The translations under genes were made by a program, and so were the position numbers. A DNA stretch of 64,000 bases. It comes from Flabesymbios commensalis. Lineage: Eukaryota; Annelida; Polychaeta; Terebellida; Flabelligeridae. The stretch is taken from positions 34,817,534 through 34,881,533 of the forward strand of contig OZ024905.1 of the NCBI GenBank assembly GCA_964017125.1, given 5' to 3'. The number at the start of each line of letters is the position of its first letter. The first letter of the stretch is position 1. The notes under the pieces were generated by a model. The model saw only the letters and a program-made list of their open reading frames with translations, had not been told where the DNA came from and did not search any database. Of the stretch, positions 33,780 to 46,900 are shown one piece after another.

Positions 33780-35429
33780 AGGGTTTGGGAGGGAGTGTGT
33801 GAATCACTGTGAAATGGGCGATAAATGAAATTGAATCTGTGGATTTTGATGAGCATTATTTCAACCATGGCTCTATCACTGACATAGTTTCCATTCGGGA
33901 GCACTTGTGGAGTAGACCTATTTATTTAATCTTGGAGCGCGGTATTATCGGATTCACGTATAGAAATGTAAAATGCCGCATGTATATTCAGATGACGCAA
34001 CTTGCATCTCAACTTGATCTTAATAAAATCGATTTTGTTGTAACACTAAATTTGAGAAAGACCAAATAAAAAATTATCTGATTGCGAATTTCCCATTTAT
34101 ATGACAGTTAATTACTCAAAAGTACGACATCACTCGAAATGGTTGTCGTTATGTCATTTATATATATCAGAAAAATTCTTGCCACTGCCTTCAGCTAATG
34201 CCAATTGACAACTTATATTTTGTAAAGGTTGAATGATAAATAGGCCAGCCGGGTACCGATATAAATGTCATAAAGATATGTTATAGAAATGTTATATAGT
34301 TACAAAATGTTCCATATATATGTCAAACAGTCTAAAATATGATATCTACAACATGTAATAAATTGATCCAAATGAGAGGTAACATTTCACCATCAATAAA
34401 ATGTGCAACCAGAATTGTAGGCATATTACGTGCTAACTTCTGAAATACACACAATATACCACCGAATTTTCCGGGGTGTTGGGGGAGATGAAAGAATTAT
34501 CTGAGATAAATTTCCCACAAAATGCTACTACCAACATGTGGTAAAACAAACTATACATTAAACCTGTTATTTGCTATCATTTACGGGCTAGTTAAAATGA
34601 ATTTTATGCAATGCTACCAGTACATTCAGCTAGTAATTTTAGATGGTAATGCATCAAATACAGGGCTACAGCTACAGAACAATGCTCTTGATTAACTGGA
34701 GAAAATGGTCAGATTCATGTATACACAAGGCCTATGTATATATTATCTGATCAACTATGTACGCTAAGCAGCTCTGTATTTCTGATATACACTGTTGTAA
34801 AGAAAAAATAATGTATTTGTTATGCTGATGACAAGTATCGAGTGGGTCAATCTCTCGGAATTGAACGTTACTACTATGTTTTAAAAGCTCATTAAAACGT
34901 AAATTGCCGCATATGTTTTGGAGTTCGTGAGGCAATTGCCCCTTTCATTTTCCGGCCAGGATTACACTCGATATATTGTGTCTTGGTGGGTGACAATGAG
35001 GGAGCATGTTAAATAGTGGCTGAGCCAATATATAGTACTAGAGGGGTAGGTGGCAATTATTGTGTCCTTGCAGGCAATATTGAGACGTCAATAGCAGGTT
35101 GATTATTTATATCGCTCTAACCAGTAAATTATATTATACTCTTCAGAATCACTGCAACATACACAACGATAATTTAATATGGCTCACCGTCATGTATTAC
35201 TAGTTAAGAAATTGTCAATATTAACAACATATATTATCAGAGAAAATACGTTGGGCTATAATCTGTAAACATAATTTATATCGCCAGGTTACAACCCTTG
35301 CTATGTCAATTAATTTTATTATTATTTTTTTATTTTTCAAAACACCCGAGTGGCTTTTGTCGTTTTGAACCATGGTGGTATGGACATTTTGTAGAACACA
35401 GCAAGGTACAGCGGTCACGCAGTGTGGGC
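33780..35429. other. Spacer, no gene seen
   Basis: AT-rich. The 86-codon open frame at 33809-34069 is read through neutral-looking sequence, with no domain I recognise and no splice-site context. Confidence 0.35.
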
Positions 35430-36600
35430 TAAATAATCATGCATGCTACGTACGAATTCCCCAATTGTAACGCCACCCCCTACTCGATTGGAAGGGCTAA
35501 TGGGTTGGAATAGGTTACTAACCCATCGCACGTACGGGTCCTCTCGAGACATTAGATTGATCTCAAATGCACTATATCTGTAAGCTTACCACCATAGCAC
35601 GTAATACGTACAGATAACATAGCCTCGGTCACAAGGTTCGTACGACCAATAGATTCGTACGCATATTTCCCCCCTAAATTATCGTTTAGCCTTCGTATGT
35701 ACGGCGTCACATAAAATCCCAAAGCCTTCTTACGAAATTGGTAAACTAATCTCCTTAATGACGCCTCATAAGCACCTTACTCACACCTGGAGCCGCTGGT
35801 ATGAGCGTTGTACGACTGGCGACATTCGTACGCCGTTCGTACAAGCGCCATAAGAGGACCGTAATAATGATTGCTGTATGCTTACAATCACTGTAGGAAT
35901 AATGGTGCTATTATTTAGCTCAGTAGTTCTATCCCACAAACACCTGGTCACAATGACTGTACGAGTCAATGACCGTACGACCGCCGTACCAACGATTTCG
36001 GGAGCATTTATGGCAGCCTTCTCAATGCGTTCGTAAGGAAAAGGCCATTCTTATCCCGTTCTTAAGCTTGCAGCCAAGTCTTTGATATGTCTAAGAACTC
36101 TACGAACGCTTCCAAGAAAACCCTTCGTCGTAGGGTGGACGTACAGTTGCCTTAGGAACACCCTAGGATCTACGTACGATGTTAAGGTGTTCGTACCAAT
36201 TTTCAGTTACCATTTTTTTTGGCGTATGTAAACATTCGTTCGGCATCCATACGAAAATTGTGGGAACTATATAGCCATCATACAAAGTGAATAACATAAT
36301 ATTCTGAAGTGTGTCTCAAGCTGCTCTTGTGAATTAAATGCCAACCTTACTACCTTCGTAATAAAATAGTAGAAAATGAAGCGAACTATTTGAAAAAAAT
36401 ACGAACATCGTAGGATTACTTTCGGAACACCCTAAAAACAAGTCTGTGTCAAAACCCAATAGTGACTCATCAATCTGTTTTTGCGGAGCTCTTACAGCGT
36501 TTTTAGTAGTTCTTAGGGTGTTCCGTACTCCAATCCTACGACGAGGGTTTTTCTTAAGCATTTGTAGAGTTCTTCGACATGTCTAATAAGCCCTTTCTAT
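35430..36600. repeat. Palindromic region rich in TTCGTACG/CCTACGA words
   Basis: Unlike its surroundings, this stretch contains more than a dozen CGTAC-containing words (TTCGTACG, CGTACGAC, CTACGTACG). The arm 36083-36165 (AAGAACTCTACGAACGCTT, then CCTTCGTCGTAGG, then AGGAACACCCTA) is repeated inverted at 36505-36590. A third copy of the TCGTAGG...GGAACACCCTA pair is at 36408-36430. It is probably a degraded foldback transposon. The outer ends were not found. Confidence 0.55.
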
Positions 36601-37003
36601 GAAGTTAAAGGGAGGATGTTAAGGTTAAGGGTGAGTGAGAGTCAACAGATGGAACATATCCCATGAAGTAAAACAGCTAATATAATTTTTACTCGTTAAA
36701 AAATTGTATCGGTGAAAAAAAAGGTTTCTGTTAGATGTTTTGAGCCGAAGTCACTTCGGTTGCTGTAACGGTCATGGAAACTGCCGAACAGCCTGGCACG
36801 TCACACGTTGAAATCATGAAGACATCTCCGTCAAAATGGCTACAACTGTTATGGCTGAGATGGCGATAGAGATGCTGACCTGATTAGGCTACTCGACAAC
36901 AGTCAAACGATTTTAATTAAATTTGGTACCCTATTAACTAAAGTTAAAACAAGGAAAATAGAATCAGAAGGAGGGTCTGCTTCGAAAACGTCGATTTTGG
37001 AAA

Positions 37004-37535
37004 TTTCTTTCTCCACTTCCATCATAGACATTGTATTCAAACAACGCGCATCCTTGTTAACCACCCTGTCATAAATGCTGATGACCCCATACCCCGCTTT
37101 CGCCGGATCTGATGCGAGTTGCGAAGCGTGACGGCTCAGGTACAACATATTTATCTGAATCCCCACCACCGCCAATCCTGGACCAATAGGGACTTCGCGA
37201 CGTCAGCATGGGAATTTTACAGTTATTATATATCCATACGTCACAGGAATTTTCTCTTTGAAAAGCGTAGCATGTTGATGTTCGAACCATCTGCGTGCGA
37301 CGTCTGAGGACAAAGTTATGGGAATTTGAAGTTTGGTCGTATTTATTCATTGAATTATGTACACATAATTCTCCAAATTATTGAATTTAACTTCAACTGC
37401 GCTCTTATTGACTTTTATCAGGCGAAAGTTTGAAATATTATAAATAAACATATTAACTTTTTTTCAGCGCCGTTTCGCTAGTCGTTACTATTTTTTCAAG
37501 TTTTCAGTGACAACCCTGGGTCGCCCAGTGTCTAG
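37004..37535 (-). repeat. Dispersed repeat, copy 2 (inverted sister of 5753-6256)
   Basis: The reverse complement matches copy 1 over about 500 bp with moderate divergence and small indels: GACGTCTGAGG, CCATACGTCACAGG, CGCGCATCCTTGTTAACC and GACAACCCTGGGTCGC all recur in the mirrored order. The minus-strand frame at 36903-37175 includes RVVNKDARCLNTM, as in copy 1. Copy 2 is in the opposite orientation, 31 kb away. Confidence 0.75.
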
Positions 37536-38359
37536 GCCTAATATGAAGTATTTTTGTTTTCGTGAACAGTTTTATTAAAAAAATGGTCATCTATGTAGAC
37601 CATGTATCTAAATAATGCAATCTGGTATCACTGGTATGAACCACATTATTGATCCTATGTGTATAAGTAGTTGAAATTGAAAACAGTCGTGATTGCTATG
37701 CGGTCCGGTAGTTATGGGGGTGTTGAAGTCATCATCGTGATCATTAGCCCTGGTAGCAGTAGGCATAGAACTGGACGTTTGATCTAGATCTATTCTGGGA
37801 CGTTTACCCTGGGCATAGGCTGGGCGTGAAAACTAAATTAATGTCTCGACTGACCATAATATATAAAATCATCAGGTTGTCTGAAGTGACCACCACACAG
37901 AACGTCTGAGGGATTACAATGGCTTCCAGTTTAGCTACGTCCAGTTCCACAAAACGATCCCACTTGCGTGTGACTTTGGAATCTTTTGACCATCTATCAG
38001 TGCTTTAACCATCTTCATTGGTATTGTTACACAAACCGGAAACGCAATGTTTTGTCATGATAACAATTGAAACAAATATAACGTTAAAACTTTCTGCTCC
38101 CAGTGCTTGATTACTGAATCTGTTATCTGAACAGAATATTCTCATTCGGTCGTATGACAAACCTAAGACTCGTATAAATACTTGGCTGTGTAGTAAAGAG
38201 GCACTGCCGATATGAAGTGCAGCACCATAGTCTTATGTGACGTGGATCACTGTCATCTTTGTTGCCCCCAGCCAATGTGGATGAAGGCTATCGTCGTCTC
38301 CATGATGTCTGTCCGTGCTCCCATGATGTCTGCCCGCGTCCCCTTGTAAGCGCGATTGA
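37536..38359. other. Spacer, no gene seen
   Basis: No exon, RNA gene or recognisable element seen in this stretch. Confidence 0.35.
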
Positions 38360-38432
38360 CCCAGCAAACACGAGACGTTTCGACGTTAGGCCAACATTAA
38401 ACCAGAATTGAGTTGACGTATTTTGTTTGTTG
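38360..38432. mobile_element. CCCAGCAAACAC-type foldback element, short copy
   Basis: Starts CCCAGCAAACACGAGACGTT and ends TTTTGTTTGTTGG. The inner paired words are reduced, so it is an internally deleted copy. Confidence 0.6.
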
Positions 38433-38532
38433 GAAGTTTATATGATACCCTCGATTAGCAAAGGTTAATTATAGTCTTATGTGTTTATTGGATTGAATAA
38501 ACATTTTTGTATCTCATGAATGCATTAGAGAG

Positions 38533-38920
38533 GGACATGGCGCAATGGCTAGAGCGTGGCGCTCTGTCGATGTCGCTGCCTGCCGTGAGAAATATCATGT
38601 TTCTCCCCTCTCAATCTTCGGACATTGTTAAGATGTTGTGTCCTTTGGCAAGGCACTTCACCCTCAAATGCTTCACTTGACTCAGGTGAAAATGAGTACC
38701 TGGTAGGACAGAGATGGCAATGTGTACCATAAGCTCAATGCGCCGAAACGGCTGCAGGACTGTATGCTCTCCGTGGAGTTGAAATGGCACACGAATAAAT
38801 AGGTCCAGTGACCAGGGGGTGAGTTGTAAAAGTCGGATGATATGTCTTCAGACTTCATATCAGACTATAAACCTGCACCTTCTGCACATTTTGTTGTATT
38901 TATTTTACTTATCGTTTTAG
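38533..38920 (+). mobile_element. tRNA-derived SINE with conserved central domain
   Basis: ATGGCGCAATGGCTAGAGCG matches an RNA polymerase III A box in tRNA context. Downstream comes the phrase TTTGGCAAGGCACTTCACCC and then TGAAAATGAGTACCTGG, a central motif seen across SINEs of marine invertebrates and fish. A weaker 3' part runs to about 38920. The B box is degenerate. I do not name the superfamily with confidence. Confidence 0.6.
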
Positions 38921-40130
38921 TGAACCTTTTGGGTTCTGAGCCATATTACGTGTAAGATACATTGAATTAGATTAATCGTTAACATCTCATAATGTCTCGC
39001 TCATTTGGCACAATTAAGTCTACAACCAGTTTTACTTCTTCAGTGGCTTTCTTTAATTTTGATTTTTTTCAGCTTCACGTGTAATATGGGTTGCTGTTGT
39101 ATTTTTTATATTTCTTCAAGTTTTATTCTTTTATTCAAGATTGACACCAAATTAATAAGACATTAATAGTGTTTATATTGACAAGGGATTTCACTAATCG
39201 AGATATACCAAAAAGCAATTTTTATTGACATGGCAACAACATGATAAAAATATTAAATTTATGCCATTCATCTACTACTGTCCTTCGTTACACAATTGTT
39301 TTTTAAGTGCAGGAGAAAATGGGAAATATAATTCTGCTAATGTGCTGATGGATTAAAGAAACATTTTTGTATCTCATGAAATGCACATCTTCGAGTTAAC
39401 TGTGACCATTAAAAACTATAATTGAGTGTAAAATATTCACATATTTTAACAAGGTGAATAGCAGAGCAGCATGCTGTTGCTTGCAAAAGAGATATCTGTT
39501 AATTAGAATGCAAATTTATTTTGAAATTATGGATAGATAGCCTACTTTAAAAAAAATGGTTGATGAATTATTCTGTGCTATTTTTATGTGTAAATATACC
39601 ATTCATTTCAAGCCGAGCTTCCTCACTATAATCTTATTTATACAAAAATATAATAAATTGTTTTAATGTAGAATCCTTATTTTCATATTAAGTGTTTGCT
39701 CTAATAATATTGTGAATTAGAAGTAAAAAGCAAGTCTTGATCCAGGAATAATGTGTGCAATTTCACGTATATTAAAAAAAAGAACATATTCGATTCGATT
39801 GCATTACAGACGTAGATAATTTTATTATGTATTCGAGACGAAACAAGTTGACCATAACTGATTTGTACAATAAATAACCAGACCGTTGCTCGGCAACATA
39901 CAATGACCAAGCCATGAAGATCTAGAGAGGACGGAGTAAACATTATTATAGTAGCACAGTGCACACCAAGATAATTGATCATCATTGTAAATCTAAGTCT
40001 AACTATAGGTCAGGACGCTTTAAACCTTTCATTGATTCATATAGACGATACCGTGTGTATTGTAACGGTATGCTAGGCGCTGAGTTATATGTACTATGTA
40101 TAAGGCCACTTTTATTTATTTATCTGTTTT
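38921..40130. other. Spacer, no gene seen
   Basis: AT-rich and without recognisable coding or element sequence. The minus-strand frame at 39701-39985 has hydrophobic stretches but no domain or splice context. Confidence 0.35.
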
Positions 40131-40188
40131 AGATCAGAAAAAATCCAAAATCTAATGAGGGATGGCGGTAAAAAAAACATTTAAGAAA

Positions 40189-40400
40189 AAAAAACATTCA
40201 ACCTATTTTCGAAAAATTAATGAGGGCGACCAAATAAAAAAATATTGGTCAAATTTCTGGAAAAGTTAATGAGGGCGACGAAATGAAAACCTATTTTCGA
40301 AAAGTTAATGAGGGCGACCAAATAAAAAAATATTGGTCAAATTTCTGGAAAAGTTAATGAGGGCGACGAAATAAAAAATAATTGACCTATTTTAAATTAA
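40189..40400. repeat. Short tandem repeat, unit about 88 bp
   Basis: The unit ACCTATTTTCGAAAA, then TTAATGAGGGCGACC, then ATTGGTCAAATTTCTGG, occurs at about 40201 and 40289, with a partial third at 40384. Inside each unit the word AATGAGGGCGACSAAAT recurs twice. Confidence 0.7.
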
Positions 40401-40846
40401 AAAAACATATCTGGTAAAAAATATATTATTACTTGAAATGAACTTGGTTTTTTTCGGAATGTTTTTTTATCTAACGAAATTAAATGTTTTTTTACGAAAA
40501 TCGGCAACAATTCATTGCGCGCGCTGGGCAGAAAAAAAACACATGTTTTTTTTTGGTAATGCGCGGCCTAAATCTAAGAAAAGAAACATAGTGGCCTAAT
40601 GTAATGTCTTGGTTACTGAGTTCGCTATGTGTTGGGTCATAAACCACCGATACCGTATGCTATAACTGCTCAAATGAATGCGATAAAAAAAAGATAATTA
40701 ATTATTACCCCGTTTATTACTACAATTACATAAAATAAAAAATGAAAACGACACATTCCACATTTGAAACTTAGAGAGTAGCGTCATACTTTATGATTAT
40801 TTCCTGCAGTGATTTCTCCAGCCCGGCTCAGCCTTTTTTGTACACT

Positions 40847-40938
40847 CATTCATTCATTCATTCATTCATTCATTCATTCATTCATTCATTCATTCATTCA
40901 TTCATTCATTCATTCATTCATTCATTCATTCATTCATT
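40847..40938. repeat. (CATT)n microsatellite
   Basis: Twenty-three CATT units, immediately to the left of the hairpin that heads the octamer-rich array. Confidence 0.95.
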
Positions 40939-40985
40939 AAGTCTCCACCCACTATGTGGTGGAGACTTATTGTTTTAGTGCTGTC

Positions 40986-41030
<45 letters not shown>

Positions 41031-41968
41031 ACAATTTGACGACGTGAACGCTCTCCAGTCGCCAATATTTATCCCATCTTCGCGAAATTTTTTCTGAACA
41101 CTCTCTGATGGATTATCCTGTTTTAAGTTCGAAAATCAGCTAATTTGCATATACAAGATGGCCGCAATGGGCTAATTTGCATATCCGATATCGATGATCG
41201 ACGTAAACGCTCTCCAGTCGCCAATATTCATCCGATCTTCCCGAATTTTTTTTGAACACCCTCTGATTGATTATCCTGTCTGAGTTAGAAAATCAGCTAA
41301 TTTGCATATTTAACATGGCTGCCATGGGCTCATTTGCATATCCAAAATCGATTTAAACGCTCTCCAGTCGCCAACATTCATCCGATCTTCGCGATTTTTT
41401 TCCTGAACACCCTCTGATGGATTATTCTGGCTGGGTTCGAAAATCAGCTCATTTGCATATTCAACATGGCCGCCATGGGCTAATTTGCATATTTAAGATC
41501 GACGTAAATGCTCTCCAGTCGCCAATATTCATCCGATCTTCTGAACACCCTCTGATGGATTATCCTGTCTGAGTTAGAAAACAGCTAATTTGCATATTCA
41601 ACATGGCGGCCATGGGCTAATGTGCATATCCAAGATCGACGTAAACATGCACTCTCCAGTCGCCTATATTCATCCGATCTTCACATTTTTTTTCTCAACA
41701 CTCTCTGACAGTTTGAAAATCAGCTGATTTGCATATTAAACATGGCCGCCTTGGGATATTTTGTATATCCAAGATCGATGTAAACGCTCTCCAGTCGCCA
41801 ATGTTCATCAGATCATCGCATTTTTTTTTCTGAAAACCCTCTGATGGATTTCCCTGGTTGAGTTCGAAAATCAGCTAATTTGCATATCCAAGAATTCCGC
41901 CATGGCACTTATAGCCACATCGTTACTGCATTGGCAATAAACTTTTAATTATGGAAGGTGGAGACGTT
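40939..41968. mobile_element. Hairpin-headed element with octamer-rich tandem array
   Basis: Starts with AAGTCTCCACC, an 8-nt loop and GGTGGAGACTT (40939-40968), then TATTGTTTTAGTGCTG and a (TTA)n run (40987-41029). Six units beginning CGCTCTCCAGTCGCC lie at about 41049, 41208, 41358, 41508, 41650 and 41785 (spacing 159 falling to 135 bp). Most units have two ATTTGCAT words; nine are intact. The far end GGTGGAGACGTT (41957-41968) is the inverted partner of the start. It is flanked on both sides by (CATT)n runs. It looks like a complete non-autonomous element with no coding capacity. Confidence 0.7.
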
Positions 41969-41997
41969 CATATTTGCCATGCAAATATAAGATCTAG

Positions 41998-42080
41998 TTC
42001 ATTCATTCATTCATTCATTCATTCATCCATTCATAAATTTATCCATTCATCCATACATTTATTTATTTATTCATTTTCAG
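41998..42080. repeat. Degenerate (CATT)n microsatellite
   Basis: ATTC/ATCC/TTAT variants immediately to the right of the octamer-rich element, mirroring the (CATT)n tract on its left. Confidence 0.85.
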
Positions 42081-43837
42081 GATTTTTTTCTGTTGTGATG
42101 CGAAACTTTATATTCCGTTTTTCAAACTGTCATGATTGGTCTTGCTTTATTGTTCTAGACGTATTAGACGTCAACCCAAAACTAATTAAAAAAGCTAATT
42201 TTAGTTTTAGGTAAAATCTTTCAATTTATAGCTATTTACTTTCTTGATAGTCTTACACAAAATTAAAAATTAAATTGGGAAATGAATATAGATACGAAAA
42301 TATATTGTATAATATTCAAAGTGTATATAATGGGGTGAATTTATACGGGAGAGGAGAAAAAATCAGCTATTCAAGCATACATTTTTTACTTGTAGCGCAG
42401 CCGCATAACATTAGTATTTAAAAGTAAGATGACTGAATTGCAGTTATCGCGCGTTCAATGGCTCAATGGTTTTGATGATAAATTATACTCCTCTCTCTTT
42501 TAACAGCTGAAGGGGTGATCGTATTAGTGACTTTCATTTTGTGATGTCGCCTATAAAGGGCGCCACACACCAATGCCGCGGAATTGTTTTTTCTATCAGT
42601 TAAGTATAGCCAACAATCACCAGCATGATCGTGCGGCCTTGGTGGGTTTCGTCGGTTACTGCACAGACACGCTGAACCCTATTCCCAGCAAGCACGAGAC
42701 GTTGTACCAATGTTGGGTTGATGTTGGCCCAGCGTCGTAGACGGTTGACCTACATCAACCCAACATTGTGTCGATGTCTCATGTTCGCTGGGTTTCTCTA
42801 AGTATATTGTAATATACAAATCTCATGTGTTAAGCAGAATATATATTTGAGATATATTTTAAAATTCATTGATAGACTCACCCCACGTTTGGTCAATTTG
42901 TGACTTGTTTAGAACTTTTGATCCACAGCATTTTATTATAATCGTGACCGTAATATTGTTTGGATAGCGGCTAGATTTGTCACGTACATAATAGGAGAAT
43001 CGCAGATATAAAACCTAAACATGTCACACGGTCAATCGATTTAGTACTATTGGCTACATAGTTCACCAAAGCATTTCTGCAAAACAACTAGGTGGATTAT
43101 GACCATATTTCATTGGAAAGTTTCAGAGTGGTTCAAACTGTACGTGCTCGCTAATGTCCATGTCTGAGTATAAGGTCGTATGGAAATATGAAGTATGGAA
43201 ACCATCTCCTTTAGTTTCGTTAATTCGTATTTCACACACAAGGAACTGACATGTCAACTCCCTCTTAAAATGACATCCTTCATTAGAAAATAAGTGAATT
43301 TTAGATAACTCGTATGTTGGGAAAAAAACTGCCAGCATCAATTTTATATTTAGGCATAATATTTAATTTATGATTTTCAACTATAGACGCTTTGTTCCTT
43401 TCTGGTGTTTAAAAGACAATCTGCCTCAATCCTAGGTTTGACTGATCATTCGTTTATATTCACAATTTTTCGTGAAATTTTGAGACGATTGATATAGACA
43501 TAGCTTACTATATTGTTTTTTTTTAGATAATCATTTCGATTGGCTTACGCCTATTTTGATGTCTCATCACAAAATACTAATGATTGATCGCATTGCATGG
43601 GCCGGCAGTATCATATCAACCGACACATTGCAATTTAATGATTAAGCATAATAATTTCTTCAGCTTGCTTACTGCATAAAACGGGGGAGTAAAAACGATA
43701 CTGCACTCTGCCTGTCTAACTAATCGCATGGTGTCATCATAGATTAACCAATATGGTTAATCTATGGTGTCATTTAGTCACAATTATAAATGACTAAGTG
43801 GGCGTGGTTTGGAGTGGTGTACAATACTTAGGTCATC
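42081..43837. other. Spacer with one foldback element
   Basis: Apart from the element at 42684-42792 I recognise no exon or repeat family here. Confidence 0.35.
42684..42792. mobile_element. CCCAGCAAACAC-type foldback element, best preserved copy
   Basis: Terminal repeats CCCAGCAAGCACGAGACG and ATGTCTCATGTTCGCTGGG are inverted. The inner words CCAATGTTGGGTTGATG and CATCAACCCAACATTG pair as a second stem. It is 109 bp and could form an almost complete hairpin. No coding sequence. Confidence 0.75.
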
Positions 43838-43962
43838 CACCCATCCATTCATCCATCCATCATTTATTCGCCCATCCATCCTTTCACCCCTTCATTCAAT
43901 TATTCATTCATTCATTCATTCATTCTTTCATTCATTCATTCATTCATTCATTCATTCATCAA
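43838..43962. repeat. CATC/CATT microsatellite
   Basis: Degenerate CATCCATT repeats passing into CATT repeats. Confidence 0.9.
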
Positions 43963-46900
43963 CTGCTCGTTCATTTAAACGTAGGCCTACTCTTTTTTTT
44001 TAATATATATTTTTTTACATTGAACTATTAGATTTCTATTTTTGAAGTCAATGCGAGTATGTCTTCTATTTCTATGTGTTATGTGCAGCTACACATGAAG
44101 GTTAGCACATTAGCCACGGGATTCATTCACTGCGCAGTTTAAGTGGTTAAAGTTAGGATGTGTGGCCGGGACAGCGACACTTCTAACTGCAGCAAGGTGA
44201 ATCAAGCAAACACTGGAGTGATTCCACTGCGCCCCTAAGCATACCGGTGTCGCCATGGCACAGAAGCCGATGGCACGTGCTGGTCTGTGAGCCGCCGTGA
44301 CTCGGCCACAGTGTCACGGCTCAACATAACATGGTTGATCCATAACGCTATTTATTTGGGTGTTGACCAGCCTGGTTGACACTGCCAGTCAGTCACGACA
44401 CTGCTAGTCAGTCATCGACAGACGCATCTTTGATCACACCATCTGTCAATTTTTCAGCCTCTTCATCCCGTCTGAGCTGCGAGATATTGTAATTACTTTT
44501 ATTGTAAATCTTTTCCAGTTACATTTGTTTTATAAACCGTCAGAGTTGTTTTTCCTGGAGATTTTCCCCGGTTATTACAAGAGTGTAAAACTGCTTAAAA
44601 CTTTGTCTTCTAATATAACCTTAATATATTATTATATATTATTATATTATATAACCCGACTGAAATATTCTTTCTGAAAAAAGTGGTTTGAAGCAAACTA
44701 ATCAGTCGTCGGTAATTAGAAGCAGTTACGATTAATATGTGTTCTTATGTACAGCTAAATAATTATATGTGTGTGGGCACAATTCCCTTCACAACGGCCA
44801 TAAATGCTACAGTATAATCCGTCCTTTTTGGATGCAGTATTACCATACTACACCGTCAAGCCGAAAATATTTCTACAGCCAAACCTCCTAAGCCGTACAC
44901 ACAGGGGAGGTGATCTGCAAAGTGAATGCGTTCACCGTATTATTCCCATGGTATTATAACAACAAAAGTCAATTACCAAACAGAAAATCTGCAAATAAGC
45001 AAGCTTTACGGGGGAAAGCTGGGCGAAATAGTCAGGCAGAGCAAACCTAATAAATATGTCCCCTGTGCACAGTTTACAGTCCTCCTAGGCTTTTCTTCTG
45101 AACTATATGCTGATTGCTTCTAATGTAGAGCTGTGGGCTGAATAGAATATGCGCATTTTACATCAATCAAGTTTTTTGACAACTAGATAGCAAGTAGCTT
45201 TCATTTCCTCATTTCAACGTTTGAAATCGGCCTCTTTTACGTTGCCTGTCAACGGGTAACGACGGACTCCTGGGACTCGTGTGGGTCTATTAACGCGACT
45301 AGTAAAACAAACCCTGCTTATTTCTGTTGTCACAAATTAGATTTTTACTGGGAAATGATTATCATCATTTGTTTTATCATAGTTATGTGTGAAATGTGGT
45401 ACATGGGTTGAAGCTTACATGAGAACTACACTAAACAGCCGCCACTAATAAGCTTAATTCCCAATCAACTAGATATACATAAAAATACGCATTTTCTCAC
45501 AAGCCATTGCCAGTTAGTGTTTACAAACAGTTATTATCCAGAAAATTATAAAACCAATCATTAGTTTCAATTGCAAAGATAAGTGGCATAAAATGTAGCT
45601 CAGAAAAAACAAACAATAATATAAAGTAATTAGTTAATATCCTGATATAAATACCTTGTACGTTCACTATGAACAGAATACTGTATATTGTGTTTTTCAA
45701 CTATCATTAGATCAATTCATTTCAAATAATTATAATTCAATGATTTATTACACACGACATGTTATTTGCATTTATGTATTGAATTGGGTTTTATATTGGC
45801 GGCTACGTTGTATTTGTACCACGTTTTTTAAATACGTACAGAATAAGCACGAATCAGCAGAATAATAGTACAAGTCAGTCGAATCAACCCTGATAAAAAA
45901 ATTGTAAAAAATCGTGTCAGAGTTTTGCAGGATTTCAAATAATTTGTACCTGCTTGCCTCAAATGATTCCTTTGCATTTTTGTTCCTTCCGGGTGCAATT
46001 ATAGCCATCAAAAATATAGAATGCGTCTGCAGTATAGTCAGAAACTTTAGAATGCATTTCCGTATCAAATCGGGAAATTCTTACAGGATTTAAAGCTGTT
46101 TCTACTTTCCCGCGAAATTTTTAATTTTCTCTGATTCGAAAGCACCTTGTAATTTTTAATCAAAACAATTAGGTTGAGCATGAATATGGTATCGAATGAA
46201 CCCAAAATGTTTAGAATACAGTCAGAATACAATCAGAATATTTTGAATTCGCTTTGAGTCGCCAGGTATATACAACTAATTTTACATTGGGCCGCATTCG
46301 GACTTGGTCGGTATGTGGTGTGAAAGTGGTATAAGGTGAAAGATGCGTTTGTTGACTTTGCTTCTTGTTACAAAATAATATTCAGTGCGACAATATGTGC
46401 GGATAGGGAGTTTATACAATATATGTCAATAGGATAGCAGTTTATGGATTACATTGAAGACCAGAATCGTGACTGGATAACTTCATTAGTCCTTCTGCCG
46501 TCATTTTTTGTATATCAATATAAGTTGCAATTGCGTCAACAATCCCAGCTTCAAATGACTAGAAAATAACAAGGTATATGTATTATGCAGTACTTAAACA
46601 GTTAATTAAATGATAACACATATCAGTGTTTGCGGGTCATTTGAGTGCCTTCCTTCATAAACAAGCCGAGCTGTTCTGTGAATGAACCTTTCAAGCTAAT
46701 GCCTTTGCTGCTTACCGAGGCGACCTCATCTTACAAAGCTCCCTACATGGATTGGTGGTCACTTGGTCTCAGTTCTGCTTTCATCATTTGTTTATATTGC
46801 CTCGCCATCGCCAGCTTGATGGCCTGGTAATAATAGGTGACTGCATTCTTATCGACCTCTTACACTTCGCCTTTCTCCACAGCGTACGTTGTTGATCAGA

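Noticed and set aside
36903-37175. Resemblance of RVVNKDARC to the N-terminal word of inward-rectifier potassium channels
   Set aside because: The similarity is a few residues only and the surrounding sequence shows no channel features; it sits inside a dispersed repeat.
46645-46830. Short frame with a hydrophobic C-terminal segment
   Set aside because: The hydrophobic end alone does not make a gene; there is no splice site or similarity I can point to.
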